A stretch of 64,000 nucleotides of DNA from Arthrobacter sp. MYb227 (lineage in GTDB: Bacteria; Actinomycetota; Actinomycetes; Actinomycetales; Micrococcaceae). Position 1 is the stretch's first letter. Each line of letters begins with the position of its first letter. The notes under the pieces are model-generated. The model did not search any database and was not told where the DNA came from. It saw only the letters and a program-made list of their open reading frames with translations. Both the position numbers and the translations under genes were made by a program. Positions 27,158 to 36,302 of the stretch are shown piece by piece. Where the stretch lies: the NCBI RefSeq assembly GCF_002975435.1, contig NZ_PCPT01000002.1:186001-250000 (forward strand), in the 5' to 3' direction.

Positions 27158-27943
27158 CGGGTGAACCTTCCTAGACTCAGATATTCTTAATCGACGGGTG
27201 GCGAACGATTTTATCGAGCGAAGAGTAAAGCGCTCATTTGTCATGAACAATTGCGATGCTTCTCGGCCCAAACTAGCCTGAATTTGTGTATTCCACGGCA
27301 CCAAACCCTACAACTGAGGTTCCCGGAGCATGCTGCTTCCGTTACGTAAGCTAAAGGTCGACAAGTACAAACTGTGCCATCGCCACCATCGCTCAGTCTT
27401 CCGTCTGCACCGCGTTCAACCACGCTACTGACGGTGTGCACACCCCCCATATTAGTCTCCCGGCTCGAAGCAAAAGACCTTGTCCTTGCCTCGGGAACTG
27501 CCCTCGCCCTAACGCAAATGGTAGTTACACGATGGCATGGGATCCAACCAACGAAGTAGGGACACCCCGTTGCGTCTTTATAAGGAGATACATATTTTCA
27601 GGCATTCCCGCGTGAACCATGTTTGTGCCCGAGCGTCCGGGATATGATTAACGGCTAAACATGAGCTGCAGACCGCCCCGATTTGGCGTAGCGCAGAAGA
27701 TTCCACAAATAAACTTCAGTCGGCGGTTTCTTCGCCCTCGCCGATGTATCCAAGGGCTTCAACGCAGCGATGTATATCAGACTCAGTCCAGGCTTCTTGG
27801 GCCTATCTTTCAGAAGCCCAATAGCCTGCCGTACAAATTGCTTGGCCAGATATCCCGGTCAAGCAATTTGTACGGCCCACTAGAAAGCAACTCAATATTC
27901 AAACGGGCCTAGTCTCCTAGGCATTATATCCGAAGGAACTTCG
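27158..27943. other. 786-bp gap with nested inverted repeats near its right end
   Basis: No gene is supported. A perfect 16-bp inverted repeat, CCGTACAAATTGCTTG (27829-27844) and its complement (27860-27875), lies 70 bp after the SLC13 gene and may end its transcript. A second pair, GGCTTCT (27791-27797) with AGAAGCC (27812-27818), lies beside it. The FGE promoter should be in the first 100 bases. Confidence 0.5.
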
Positions 27944-29383
27944 CTAGAAGGGGTAGGCGAACGGTGCCAGAAGGATGAGACATGCAGTGAGAATCAAAGC
28001 CAGCGGTCCACAGATCTTGACAAAGTCCATATACCGGAAGCCGACCACGAGTGTCTGCGTCATCGATGGCGTGCCAACAGGAGTTGCAATGGCAATATTG
28101 GCGGCGATAGTAATAACGATGGCCCAGCTGGTCGGATTTGCATCGAATGCCACGGCAATTGTCATCGCGATTGGGACGAACATTGCAACTAATGCTGTAT
28201 TGGACGCGAAGTTGGTCATCACCATGCACACTACAACGAGAACACCGAGCACCAGCCATGGGCTGGTGTCCATACCCAAGGAATCCACGAGCGAGTCAGC
28301 AAGTAGCTGGCCGCCACCTGCGCTAGTCATGCCCTTACCAAACGCAATGGCCGCGGAAACAATAATCAGGGTATTCCAATCGATTCCCCTGATCGCACCC
28401 TTCAATGTGATGCACCCGGTCATCACCAAGACCAACGCTCCGATCAAGGCCACTATCGCTAGGTCCCAGAGTCCGACGGCGAATGCCACGATCATTCCAA
28501 GCATGAGCAACATGGAGAACGGCAGCTTCCAGCTGGCTATGGGCTCAGCGGAACTACGAATTTCATCGTTGGAATTTCCTGTGTTGAGCATATCCAGTGG
28601 TTCAAAATTAAGTACTCGGCTACCAATGGAGTATCCGATCGTACCCATGTAAACCACGGAGATGATGATCAAGGGAACACCGATAGCAGACAGCGTGAAC
28701 ATACCCATCGGTGTAGCACCAGGGGTCGCGATCAAGATACCTTGGGTAATCAATTGGGAGGTTGTACCCGTTAGTGTGGCGACGCCGCCAATTGCTGCAC
28801 CGACGCCTGCGCCCATGAGCACGATCGGCGTCTTAATCCGTCCGTTAGATCGATTAGCTAGGATCGCGATCAGCGGGATAAAGATGGCAACGGTAGCGGT
28901 ATTACTGAAGAACGCAGAAAGACAACCTGTCACCAAAGTGACGGCAGTTACAAGAAGCCGTTCACTTCGGTGCAGCCCGAGAGCTTCGAATTTACGGGCA
29001 ACCAGATCTGCGAAGCCAGTGTTGAACAGTGCCGTTCCGACCACCATCATGGCCCCACAGAACACTGTGACCTGGCTACCAAAGGAACCGTAGACATCCT
29101 CAAACTTCAGCACACCGGTCACAGCCATCAAAAGTGCAGCAGCAAGTGCCGTCATAATGATGGGGATTTTTTCCAGTACGAAAGAAATCATTGCAACAAT
29201 GACGATGACGATCGAAAGGATTGGCAATACGTCTTCCACCGTGACAGCAGGGTTCACAAGTGGTAGGAGTCGAATGAAAATGGGCACTGCCAAAAGGCCG
29301 AATAGTGCAATTCCCCAGCCTCGGGAAATAGCCTTTCTAGCAGGCGGGGTATTGGCCATGACTTCTATCTTGGTGGCATCCAT
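27944..29383 (-). CDS. SLC13/DASS-type anion transporter
   Basis: About 479 residues from ATG 29383 (GGAAAA box upstream; TTG 29395 is the alternative). A dozen hydrophobic segments. It belongs to the ArsB/NhaD/CitT permease superfamily, shown by the pair of inverted-repeat signatures SAFFSNTATVAIFIPLIA and MTNFASNTALVAMFVPIA and by IATPVGTPSMTQTLVVGF near the C-terminus. Members import sodium- or proton-coupled dicarboxylates, sulfate or other anions. In this setting, between sulfatase maturation and an HpsN-like dehydrogenase, an organosulfonate, sulfate ester or sulfate is an attractive but unproven substrate. Confidence 0.88.
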   Translation of the reverse strand: MDATKIEVMANTPPARKAISRGWGIALFGLLAVPIFIRLLPLVNPAVTVEDVLPILSIVIVIVAMISFVLEKIPIIMTALAAALLMAVTGVLKFEDVYGSFGSQVTVFCGAMMVVGTALFNTGFADLVARKFEALGLHRSERLLVTAVTLVTGCLSAFFSNTATVAIFIPLIAILANRSNGRIKTPIVLMGAGVGAAIGGVATLTGTTSQLITQGILIATPGATPMGMFTLSAIGVPLIIISVVYMGTIGYSIGSRVLNFEPLDMLNTGNSNDEIRSSAEPIASWKLPFSMLLMLGMIVAFAVGLWDLAIVALIGALVLVMTGCITLKGAIRGIDWNTLIIVSAAIAFGKGMTSAGGGQLLADSLVDSLGMDTSPWLVLGVLVVVCMVMTNFASNTALVAMFVPIAMTIAVAFDANPTSWAIVITIAANIAIATPVGTPSMTQTLVVGFRYMDFVKICGPLALILTACLILLAPFAYPF

Positions 29384-29412
29384 GAGATTTTCCAATATCA
29401 GTTGTGAAGGGA

Positions 29413-29455
29413 CACTCCAGACCGGAGTGATATGGATTCTTCGGTCTCTAGAGAC
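29413..29455. promoter_or_regulatory. Two short palindromes between the ABM and SLC13 genes
   Basis: CACTCCAGACCGGAGTG (29413-29429) and GTCTCTAGAGAC (29444-29455) lie 30-72 bp upstream of the transporter start. They could be an operator pair or leader hairpins; nothing identifies the binding protein. Confidence 0.35.
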
Positions 29456-29512
29456 TCCAGAACGACCGACTGTGAACGAAACATGTAACGATCATGTCGG
29501 CCATGAGGGGTA

Positions 29513-29866
29513 CTAAGCGCTTGGCGGCGCTGTGAAAGTTTCTACTGAGCGGCTAAGCAGTCGAGGAATTACTTCCTGTATCGCAAACCGCTGAAAATGC
29601 CCCGACTCACGGTGAGCTTTGAATGCTGCTCCATCCGTGTATCGTTCAAATACCAGAATCTCGGAGGATTCTTCAAGGTTTTGAAAGAAGTGATACTCAA
29701 GGTTCCCGGGTTCCAGCTTGGTGGCCTGGGATAATCTTTGAAGATTCTCGATTACGGTAGTAATTTCGGCTTTTCTTACTGTGTACCGCGCTACTACACA
29801 AAATGTGACTTCGGCGAATATTGGTGTGCCGGCATTGGACGGGTGTTGCTTCAATGATTTACCCAC
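29513..29866 (-). CDS. ABM-domain (YgiN-like) small monooxygenase
   Basis: About 117 residues from GTG 29866; a TTG at 29896 is the longer alternative. The antibiotic-biosynthesis-monooxygenase ferredoxin-like fold is recognisable: FCVVARYTVRKAEITTVIEN, EPGNLEYHFFQNLEESSEIL, FERYTDGAAFKAHRESGHFQ. Such small dimeric proteins act as cofactor-less oxygenases, quinol oxidases or accessory proteins. It precedes the SLC13 gene on the same strand (about 130 bases), so the two may share a transcript. No specific substrate can be read. Confidence 0.75.
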   Translation of the reverse strand: MGKSLKQHPSNAGTPIFAEVTFCVVARYTVRKAEITTVIENLQRLSQATKLEPGNLEYHFFQNLEESSEILVFERYTDGAAFKAHRESGHFQRFAIQEVIPRLLSRSVETFTAPPSA

Positions 29867-30256
29867 GATGCTTTCTTCTTGTTTACGGCGACGCAAAACC
29901 GAGGTGCTTTTCTCACGGAATAGGGCTGCCTAGCGTGATGCTCAGGTGCCGGAATACCGGCTTCCGATGGGCACAACTTCAGCGATTTAAACTGTGTTTG
30001 TCATATGTACTGAGTAAACTTGCGAGGATTGTTCCCGAGATTCCTCGGACAGATGACCGGGGCTCATCACAGCAGTTCTTGCAACACAAAAATCTATGAG
30101 GTGACCGGAGCACCAACGCCGTAGATAGTTCATTGATGCTGCGGCGTCTCGATCAGCTAGATCGATCAGAATTCAGCTATTCCTGACACAGAAGCTCGGA
30201 ATAAGCTCTGTGTTGTTCATCCGTATGAGGGGGCGCCCCCTCATACGGATGCGCGA
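29867..30256. terminator. Gap with a 34-bp perfect palindrome downstream of the HpsN-like gene
   Basis: 30218-30251 is fully self-complementary, centred on GGGGGC/GCCCCC with CATCCGTATGAG arms. It lies six bases past the dehydrogenase stop, so it is most simply a rho-independent-type 3' hairpin, though it has almost no loop and no T-run. The rest of the 390-bp gap (29867-30217) contains no supported gene. Confidence 0.7.
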
Positions 30257-31588
30257 CTAGTTAGCGGCGGCTTTTGCCAGCGCTACGGGTTCGTACCATG
30301 GGAGGTCCGGCTGGTTGCCGTAGCGGCGTACGCGGATGTTTGCTTGTTCGCCGTGGCCCACGAAGCTTTCCATGTGGGATAGGCGGGAGCAGTACTCGCC
30401 GATTTCTGCGCTGGCTTGATCGGTGATGATGCGCTGGTAGGTGCAAGTCTTGAGGAACTTGCCGACCCACAAGCCACCGGTGTAGCGGGCAGCCTTGTTG
30501 GTGGGAAGGGTGTGGTTGGTGCCGATGACCTTGTCGCCGTAGGCGACGTTGGTGCGTGGTCCCAGGAACAAGGCACCAAAATTGCTCATATTGTTCAGGA
30601 AGTAGTCGGGGTCCTTCGTCATGACCTGGACATGTTCGGAAGCGAGTTCATCCGCGACGGCAAGCATTTCTTCGTAGGTGTCGCACACGATGACTTCGCC
30701 GTAGTCGGCCCAGGCAATCCGTGCAACATCGGCAGTTGGCAAGATGGTGAGCTGACGTTCGATTTCCGCCATGGTTTCACGGGCTAGCTTCTCGCTGTTG
30801 GTCAACAAGACCGAGGGGCTAGTTGGGCCGTGCTCGGCCTGCCCCAGGAGGTCTACCGCACAAATTTCTGCGTCGACGCTTTCATCGGCGATGACCAAAG
30901 TTTCGGTTGGTCCGGCGAAGAGGTCGATGCCCACGCGTCCGAATAGCTGTCGTTTGGCTTCGGCAACGTACATGTTTCCTGGGCCGACCAGCATGTCCAC
31001 GGCTGCGATGGACTCGGTGCCCAGTGCCATGGCAGCCACTGCTTGTACACCGCCAAGAACCAGGATTTCATCGGCGCCTGCAAGGTGCATCGCGGTAACA
31101 ATGGCCGGGTGCGGAGAACCTTGGAATGGCGGGGCCGTGGCGACGACGCGCGGAACACCTGCAACCTTGGCTGTCAGCACGCTCATATGGGCTGCGGCAA
31201 GCAAGGGGTATTTTCCGCCAGGGATGTAACAGCCAACGGCGTTCACCGGGATGTTCTTGTGCCCCAGGATGACGCCTGGGTGGGTTTCAACCTCGACGTC
31301 GGTCATGCTGGCCCGCTGGATCTGAGCGAAGTTACGGATTTGTTTCTGAGCAAATTTGATGTCGTCAATCTGACCGCGTGAAAGGCTCTTGACCGCAGCA
31401 TCAATTTCCTGCTCGGACAGGCGGAAGCTTGAAGGATCCCATGCATCGAAGTTCTGGCTGTACTTGCGAACGGCACTGTCGCCGTTCTTTTCAATGTCAG
31501 CCAAGATGCCTTCAACGGTCTGGCGGACCTTAGCATTGTCCTGGGCACGGACTGCGGCATCCTTGCCGCGCTTCAAATAGGTAATCAC
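30257..31588 (-). CDS. Histidinol-dehydrogenase-family enzyme, probably HpsN-like (sulfopropanediol 3-dehydrogenase)
   Basis: 443 residues. Full histidinol-dehydrogenase fold: [51 protein letters not shown], the Gln/His zinc region [15 protein letters not shown], the EH base in [23 protein letters not shown] and a C-terminal GH. The N-terminus [18 protein letters not shown] and the [18 protein letters not shown] segment resemble HpsN, which oxidises 2,3-dihydroxypropane-1-sulfonate to sulfolactate, more than biosynthetic HisD. No histidine gene is near. It is divergent from a LacI gene and carries that regulon's operator. Substrate is inferred; related enzymes may use other diols. Confidence 0.8.
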   Translation of the reverse strand: MITYLKRGKDAAVRAQDNAKVRQTVEGILADIEKNGDSAVRKYSQNFDAWDPSSFRLSEQEIDAAVKSLSRGQIDDIKFAQKQIRNFAQIQRASMTDVEVETHPGVILGHKNIPVNAVGCYIPGGKYPLLAAAHMSVLTAKVAGVPRVVATAPPFQGSPHPAIVTAMHLAGADEILVLGGVQAVAAMALGTESIAAVDMLVGPGNMYVAEAKRQLFGRVGIDLFAGPTETLVIADESVDAEICAVDLLGQAEHGPTSPSVLLTNSEKLARETMAEIERQLTILPTADVARIAWADYGEVIVCDTYEEMLAVADELASEHVQVMTKDPDYFLNNMSNFGALFLGPRTNVAYGDKVIGTNHTLPTNKAARYTGGLWVGKFLKTCTYQRIITDQASAEIGEYCSRLSHMESFVGHGEQANIRVRRYGNQPDLPWYEPVALAKAAAN

Positions 31589-31609
31589 AATTTGTTCCTT
31601 TCAAGTCAC

Positions 31610-31625
31610 TTGCATGCGTATGCAA
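31610..31625. promoter_or_regulatory. LacI-type operator upstream of the HpsN-like gene
   Basis: TTGCATGCGTATGCAA, 15 of 16 bases identical to the consensus TTGCATACGTATGCAA built from the sites in this island. It lies 22 bp before the dehydrogenase start. A right half-site, CGTATGCAA, sits 36 bp further upstream at 31653-31661. Confidence 0.75.
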
Positions 31626-31843
31626 CACTGTGAAGCGTATCACCTTAATTTCCGTATGCAAGAGCCCGTTCGGAGCTGTGTGCCAAAAGCCACCGCACCT
31701 CGCGCCACTGCGCAGCGCCATGGTCCGCCACGAAGGAACCGCAGGTTTCTCTGCAAGCAGTGCTAACGAATGGGCCCAGCCTCCCCGCCTGCGGTCACCG
31801 CAATAGCGTCGTGAAATCGCCGCTCAATCGGATTCCGTTAGAG

Positions 31844-31859
31844 TTGCATACGTCTGAAA
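31844..31859. promoter_or_regulatory. LacI-type operator upstream of the lacI-like gene
   Basis: TTGCATACGTCTGAAA matches the same 16-bp consensus at 14 positions and ends 17 bp before the preferred regulator start, which implies autoregulation. Its position also argues that the coding region begins after it, not at an earlier in-frame ATG. Confidence 0.65.
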
Positions 31860-31876
31860 GTATCTACTTCAAGGGG

Positions 31877-32911
31877 ATGTGCACATTGGCAGCGGGAACA
31901 CGAGGACCTGCAACTTCAATCGACGTTGCAAAGCTGGCAGGAGTATCCCAGTCCGCGGTATCGCGAACCTATACTAAGGGCGCGAGCGTGGGTGCGGAAA
32001 CGCGAGCGCGGGTTGAAGCAGCCGCGGCCAAGCTCGGTTACCGGCCCAACCTCATCGCTCGTTCACTCATGACGCGCCGCACAAATATTATTGGCCTAGC
32101 CGTTGGAGGCTTGGCAAATCCGTTTTACGCCGCCATCGTCGAGCAGCTCTCAAACGCGCTGCAGGAAATCGGATACCATGTCCTGCTCTTCACCCTCACG
32201 GATGAAACCGACTCTGATGAACTGTTGCAGCAGGTCATCAACCTCAGGCTCGATGCTTTAATCATGGCATCAGTCAGCCTGTCATCCTCACTTGCCAGCA
32301 GCTGTCAATCCAATGGCATACCCGTAATACTGGTCAACCGCACCACCAGCGCCGACGGCTGTTCTTCGGTAAGCACCGACAACGAGGCAGGCGCCACCAT
32401 GCTCGCTCAATACGTGATCGATGCCGGACACTCGAGAATCCTCTACGTGGCAGGAACCGAAACCACTTCAACGAACCTGGAGCGTGAACGCGGCCTCACG
32501 AGCGCGATTGCTGCCCGTGACGGTGTGGCGTTTCAGCGCATTGCTGGAGATTACGACTTCAAGACCTCCGCACAGGAAATTGCACAATTACTCAGCGGAT
32601 CAAACTTCGTGCCGGATGCAATCTTTTGCGCTAACGACTTCATGGCCTTTGCCGTCATGGACGCACTTCGCTTCCATCATGGACTGAGGGTTCCTCAGGA
32701 TATTTCGGTAGTTGGCTTTGATGATTCAGGGCCTGCATCCTGGCTAAGCTACGACCTGACCACCTACTCCCAGCCAATACCCCAAATGGTCGAAGCCGTC
32801 ATTTCCATCCTCCAGGCAGTTGCCCAAAATCCCGACGCCGCTCCCCAGCACGTCGTCATATCCGGTGAGCTAATCATCCGCGGCTCCTGCCGTGGACGGG
32901 GTGACGGCTAA
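31877..32911 (+). CDS. LacI-family transcriptional regulator
   Basis: About 344 residues. HTH TSIDVAKLAGVSQSAVSRTY lies near the N-terminus, the hinge SLMTRRTNIIGLAV follows, then a periplasmic-binding-protein-like sensor domain with FCANDFMAFAVMDALR and VVGFDDSGPASW. ATG 31877 follows AAGGGG without a gap, so a TTG at 31886 with proper spacing may be the real start. It lies between, and divergent from or upstream of, the HpsN-like and sulfatase genes. All three promoters have near-identical palindromes, making this the obvious regulator of both. The inducer is probably a sugar-like or polyol compound derived from the sulfated substrate (inference). Confidence 0.9.
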   Translation: MCTLAAGTRGPATSIDVAKLAGVSQSAVSRTYTKGASVGAETRARVEAAAAKLGYRPNLIARSLMTRRTNIIGLAVGGLANPFYAAIVEQLSNALQEIGYHVLLFTLTDETDSDELLQQVINLRLDALIMASVSLSSSLASSCQSNGIPVILVNRTTSADGCSSVSTDNEAGATMLAQYVIDAGHSRILYVAGTETTSTNLERERGLTSAIAARDGVAFQRIAGDYDFKTSAQEIAQLLSGSNFVPDAIFCANDFMAFAVMDALRFHHGLRVPQDISVVGFDDSGPASWLSYDLTTYSQPIPQMVEAVISILQAVAQNPDAAPQHVVISGELIIRGSCRGRGDG

Positions 32912-32986
32912 ACGAGCATCCCCTTTGTTGGGCGATGCCACGCCCGTAGCACGCAAGGCTTGCGGCATGAGGCTTTGGGCGCTTGC

Positions 32987-33002
32987 TTGCATACGTATGC
33001 GG
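32987..33002. promoter_or_regulatory. LacI-type operator upstream of the arylsulfatase
   Basis: TTGCATACGTATGCGG, with a perfect 12-bp core GCATACGTATGC at 32989-33000. It lies 130 bp before the sulfatase start and 76 bp after the regulator stop, indicating a separate regulated sulfatase promoter. Confidence 0.75.
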
Positions 33003-33131
33003 AACGTGATTAGCTTTGTGATCATCACCACTACTGAAGCTTGTGGTTCCAGCCCTGAGGAGTTCGCTTGTATCGGACTTTGCGCTGTGGCAGGTGTCCA
33101 TTTACGAAAGCACCCCTTCAAGGAGAGCATC

Positions 33132-35357
33132 ATGTCCGTATCAAAAGACGTTCGATCTGGTAACAAGTCGTCGGAGGCCCTCTCGTCAACCGGCACGCGT
33201 CCTAATATCATCTTCGTGGTTCTTGATGACCTCGGATACTCGGATATCGGTTGCTACGGATCTGAAATCTCTACCCCAAACATAGATCGACTGGCTACAA
33301 ACGGCGTTCGTTACACCAACTTCCACACCACTGCAATGTGTTCGCCGACACGAGCTTCATTGCTCACTGGTCGACAGCACCACGCGGTCGGGATGGGCAT
33401 GATCACCGAATGGGCAACGTCAGACCCTGGCTATGCCGGGCGTATTGATCCCCGAGCAGCAAATATTGCCGAGGTTCTGCAGGCTGATGCCTATGCCACG
33501 ATGGCCATCGGAAAGTGGCACGTCATGCCTCAGGCCGAAGCCAAACCCTCGGGTCCCTTCAGTGACTGGCCGCTACAAAAGGGCTTTGACAGGTGGTACG
33601 GATTCCACGGTGCACTCGCGGATTCGTGGACGCCTGAGCTCTTTGAAGACAACCACACGATCGATCTGCCCGACAGGCCGGGATACCACCTCACCGAGGA
33701 CCTGATTGATCAGTCGATCAGTTACATTCGTGACTTCAGAGCCAATGAATCAGAACGACCTTTCTTCATGTACTTGGCATTGGGCGCGGCCCATTGGCCT
33801 CACCAGGTCGCAGAAGAATACATCGCCAAGTACAAGGGCAACTACGACAAGGGCTGGGATGTAATCCGTGATGAGCGTCTTGCACGGCAAAAGGCTCTGG
33901 GTGTTATTCCGCAGAATACGGATTTGGCTCCACGTAACCTGGGCGTCGAGGCTTGGGACGATCTAGATAAAGACCGCAAGCGTCTGTTCGCCCGGATGCA
34001 GGAAGTGTATGCCGGTTTCATTGACCACACCGATGAACAGATCGGCCGTTTGCTGGATTACTTGGAAAAAATCGAAGACCTCGATAACACCATCATTGTC
34101 CTGCTCTCCGACAATGGAGCTTCCCCCGAAGGCGGATCGGACGGTGCCGTTAATGCACGCAAAAACCTTGTCTACGGAACCGAGACGCTCGAGGACAAGA
34201 TGGCGGCAATCGATGAGCTTGGTAGTGAAAGCGCCTACAACCACTACCCGAAGGGATGGGCACAAGTAAGTAACACACCCCTGAAATGGTACAAAAAGGA
34301 CGTTCACGGAGGCGGTGTCCGGGATCCTTTCATCGTGCACTGGCCAGCCCAGATTGCCGACCAAGGAACCGTTCGCACGCAATATCACCACGTCGTAGAC
34401 GTAGTACCAACCATCATGGACTTGATTGGAGCAAAGTTCCCCACACAATGGCGCGGCCAGGAACAGATGCCCATCCATGGCGTCAGCATGGCCTACACCT
34501 TGGACGATGCCACGGCGCCAACCCGCAAGCAAATCCAGTACTATGAAATGCTCGGAGACCGTGGAATCTGGCTCGACGGGTGGAAGGCTGTTGCCTTGCA
34601 CGAAAAGGGCGCACCATTCGAAGATGATGAGTGGGAGCTCTACCACGTCGCCGAAGACTTCTCGGAATGCCACAACCTCGCGGACGAACGACCTGAGAAG
34701 CTCAAGGAACTGGTGGACTTGTGGTGGGCGGAAGCACACGAGAACCAGGTACTTCCTCTAGATGACAGGGAATATGAACGCGCAGCCGCAGCCATCGCAA
34801 AGCTGGCTAAGGACAGCTACCGTTTCTATCCCGGGATGGCTCGACTGGACCGCTACCACGTCCCGGATATCACCAACCGCTCCTACTCAATCACCGCAGT
34901 CGCTGATCTAGCCGATCAAGAAGCAACCGAAGGCGTCCTGCTTTCCATTGGATCGCGCTTCGGCGGCTTGGTTCTGTTCTGTCAGGAAGACAAGCTCGTC
35001 TTTGAATACTCCTACGACGCCGGGGAAAGAACTAAGGTCACCAGCGCCAGCACCCTCGAACTAGGAAGCAATACCGTTCTGGAATTGCGCTTTGATTCTG
35101 ACGGCAACGGCGGCGGCACAGCAAACCTGATCATCAATGGAGTACTTGATGCACAGGTCAACATTGCACGTACCTGGCCGGTAGCCGGATTGGCCGGAGG
35201 ACTGCATTGCGGCCGCGACGGTGCATCACTAGTCAGCGAATCATACACCGGTCCCTTTGCCTTCAACGGCAAACTGCACCACGTCTCACTTGTACTCGAT
35301 GGATCTTCCCGCAACGATGTCAGCACCGAAATCAAACGGGCCCTCATCGAAGAATAA
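33132..35357 (+). CDS. Arylsulfatase, AtsA type (cytoplasmic)
   Basis: 741 residues from ATG 33132, chosen for its AAGGAG box and because the alkaline-phosphatase-like fold begins at PNIIFVVLDDLGYSDIGCYG. The formylglycine motif is Cys70 in MCSPTRASLLTGR. Metal-site motifs follow: SDNGASPEGG and the GGGVRDPFIVHWP region. A C-terminal beta-sandwich of about 180 residues (NRSYSITAVADLAD, then VLLSIGSRFGGLVLF) is the one seen in mycobacterial/Pseudomonas AtsA-like enzymes. There is no signal peptide, so the sulfate ester must be imported first. A LacI operator lies upstream and a strong terminator downstream. The FGE at 26.2 kb would activate it. Confidence 0.93.
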   Translation: MSVSKDVRSGNKSSEALSSTGTRPNIIFVVLDDLGYSDIGCYGSEISTPNIDRLATNGVRYTNFHTTAMCSPTRASLLTGRQHHAVGMGMITEWATSDPGYAGRIDPRAANIAEVLQADAYATMAIGKWHVMPQAEAKPSGPFSDWPLQKGFDRWYGFHGALADSWTPELFEDNHTIDLPDRPGYHLTEDLIDQSISYIRDFRANESERPFFMYLALGAAHWPHQVAEEYIAKYKGNYDKGWDVIRDERLARQKALGVIPQNTDLAPRNLGVEAWDDLDKDRKRLFARMQEVYAGFIDHTDEQIGRLLDYLEKIEDLDNTIIVLLSDNGASPEGGSDGAVNARKNLVYGTETLEDKMAAIDELGSESAYNHYPKGWAQVSNTPLKWYKKDVHGGGVRDPFIVHWPAQIADQGTVRTQYHHVVDVVPTIMDLIGAKFPTQWRGQEQMPIHGVSMAYTLDDATAPTRKQIQYYEMLGDRGIWLDGWKAVALHEKGAPFEDDEWELYHVAEDFSECHNLADERPEKLKELVDLWWAEAHENQVLPLDDREYERAAAAIAKLAKDSYRFYPGMARLDRYHVPDITNRSYSITAVADLADQEATEGVLLSIGSRFGGLVLFCQEDKLVFEYSYDAGERTKVTSASTLELGSNTVLELRFDSDGNGGGTANLIINGVLDAQVNIARTWPVAGLAGGLHCGRDGASLVSESYTGPFAFNGKLHHVSLVLDGSSRNDVSTEIKRALIEE

Positions 35358-35409
35358 TCGGTCCAAAATGGGGCTCTGAAAGCTGGGGCCAGGGCGGAAG
35401 CAAGTTGTG

Positions 35410-35450
35410 AGAATGTTAGGGCCCTACGCTGTTTAGGCTCCTAACATTCT
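35410..35450 (+). terminator. Terminator hairpin after the arylsulfatase
   Basis: AGAATGTTAGG (35410-35420) pairs with CCTAACATTCT (35440-35450), with an inner CCTA/TAGG pair extending the stem, 53 bases after the stop; a short T-containing tail follows. Confidence 0.75.
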
Positions 35451-35953
35451 TGTTGCGCGGGTGTGATGAATTTGGTGGCTCAGTGCTGGGCAGTGGGAGG
35501 AGTTCGGACATCATAGCCCGGGGCAACAACAGCGCCTGGGTCTGGGGTAAGAGCAGTGAACTTAAGGGTAATGAAACCGCGAGTCACTACGTGCTTAGGG
35601 CCCTGGCAACTGGCTGCTGCGGGTCCTCGAATGCAGCTCATCAATATGTCCCTCCAACAACGGACTGATGATATTCCTAGACTCTTGGATATCACTCAAC
35701 GGTTACCGGCCAAGTAGCCTTTCAAATCCAGCATCAGGGGCCAGCGAAGGAAGAATCGACGCTATATCGCAGCTAAATGGGGTTGTAACCGGGGCGCATG
35801 AATACCATCCTCTTGGGGGCCAGCGATATTGCGGTTCGGTTCCAACGGGACAAGACTGGATTATAGTTCTTTGGCACCTCAAGGGCATCGATAGGTACGT
35901 ATTCCCCATCTACTATGGCTCCAATTTTTCAATACCGGTCGCTGAGGACTCAA
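35451..35953. other. Non-coding or decayed stretch before the IS630 remnant
   Basis: No gene is supported in this 500-bp stretch. It probably contains one flank of the IS630 insertion, but no terminal repeats were identified. Confidence 0.3.
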
Positions 35954-36250
35954 ATCTTGTAGTCGAAGATCCATGAGCGAGTGTGCGTTTCGAACGCTGC
36001 GACGGTGGATTCGAAATCATCACGCTGGTCGTTGCTGATCGCGTTTTTGGTGCTGTTCCAAACATGCTCAATTGGATTGTGATCCGGCGCGTAGGGTGGG
36101 AAACAGATCAGGTGAACATCCTGCAACGTATGGCCCTAGGTGAGTTCGTCCCGGATGAGTGGGTTCTTATGCCAGGAGGCGTTATCCCATACGATCACGA
36201 TCCGTTTTCCTAGATTCAGTCCCACCATGGTTTGGACTGTTTCGAAATTA
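35954..36250 (-). pseudogene. IS630-family transposase remnant (C-terminal DDE part)
   Basis: The minus strand encodes VWDNASWHKNPLIRDEL, an in-frame stop at 36136-36138, then DVHLICFPPYAPDHNPIEHV and WNSTKNAISNDQRDDFE. These are the second Asp and the downstream Glu region (PDHNPIEHVW) of the DDE domain of IS630/Tc1-like transposases. The N-terminal half is absent. Marks the right border of the sulfatase island. Confidence 0.8.
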
Positions 36251-36302
36251 TTCGGTGGAGTCCTGATGCGAAGGATGTTACTGGATATCGGTTCAAGTTG
36301 GA

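Noticed and set aside
27374-27912. Two short plus-strand frames in the gap between FGE and SLC13 genes
   Set aside because: No ribosome sites or family features; the second runs through an inverted repeat.
30257-31588. Annotation as biosynthetic histidinol dehydrogenase (hisD)
   Set aside because: No histidine biosynthesis gene is near, the gene is under a catabolic-type LacI operator, and its N-terminus and GTNHTLPT region fit the HpsN-like group better.
32892-33131. 80-residue N-terminal extension of the arylsulfatase
   Set aside because: It overlaps the lacI-like stop and the operator, and ATG 33132 has a well-placed AAGGAG immediately before the conserved fold.
35450-35976. Frames of 70-100 codons after the sulfatase terminator
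   Set aside because: No recognisable protein, and they run into the IS630 remnant.
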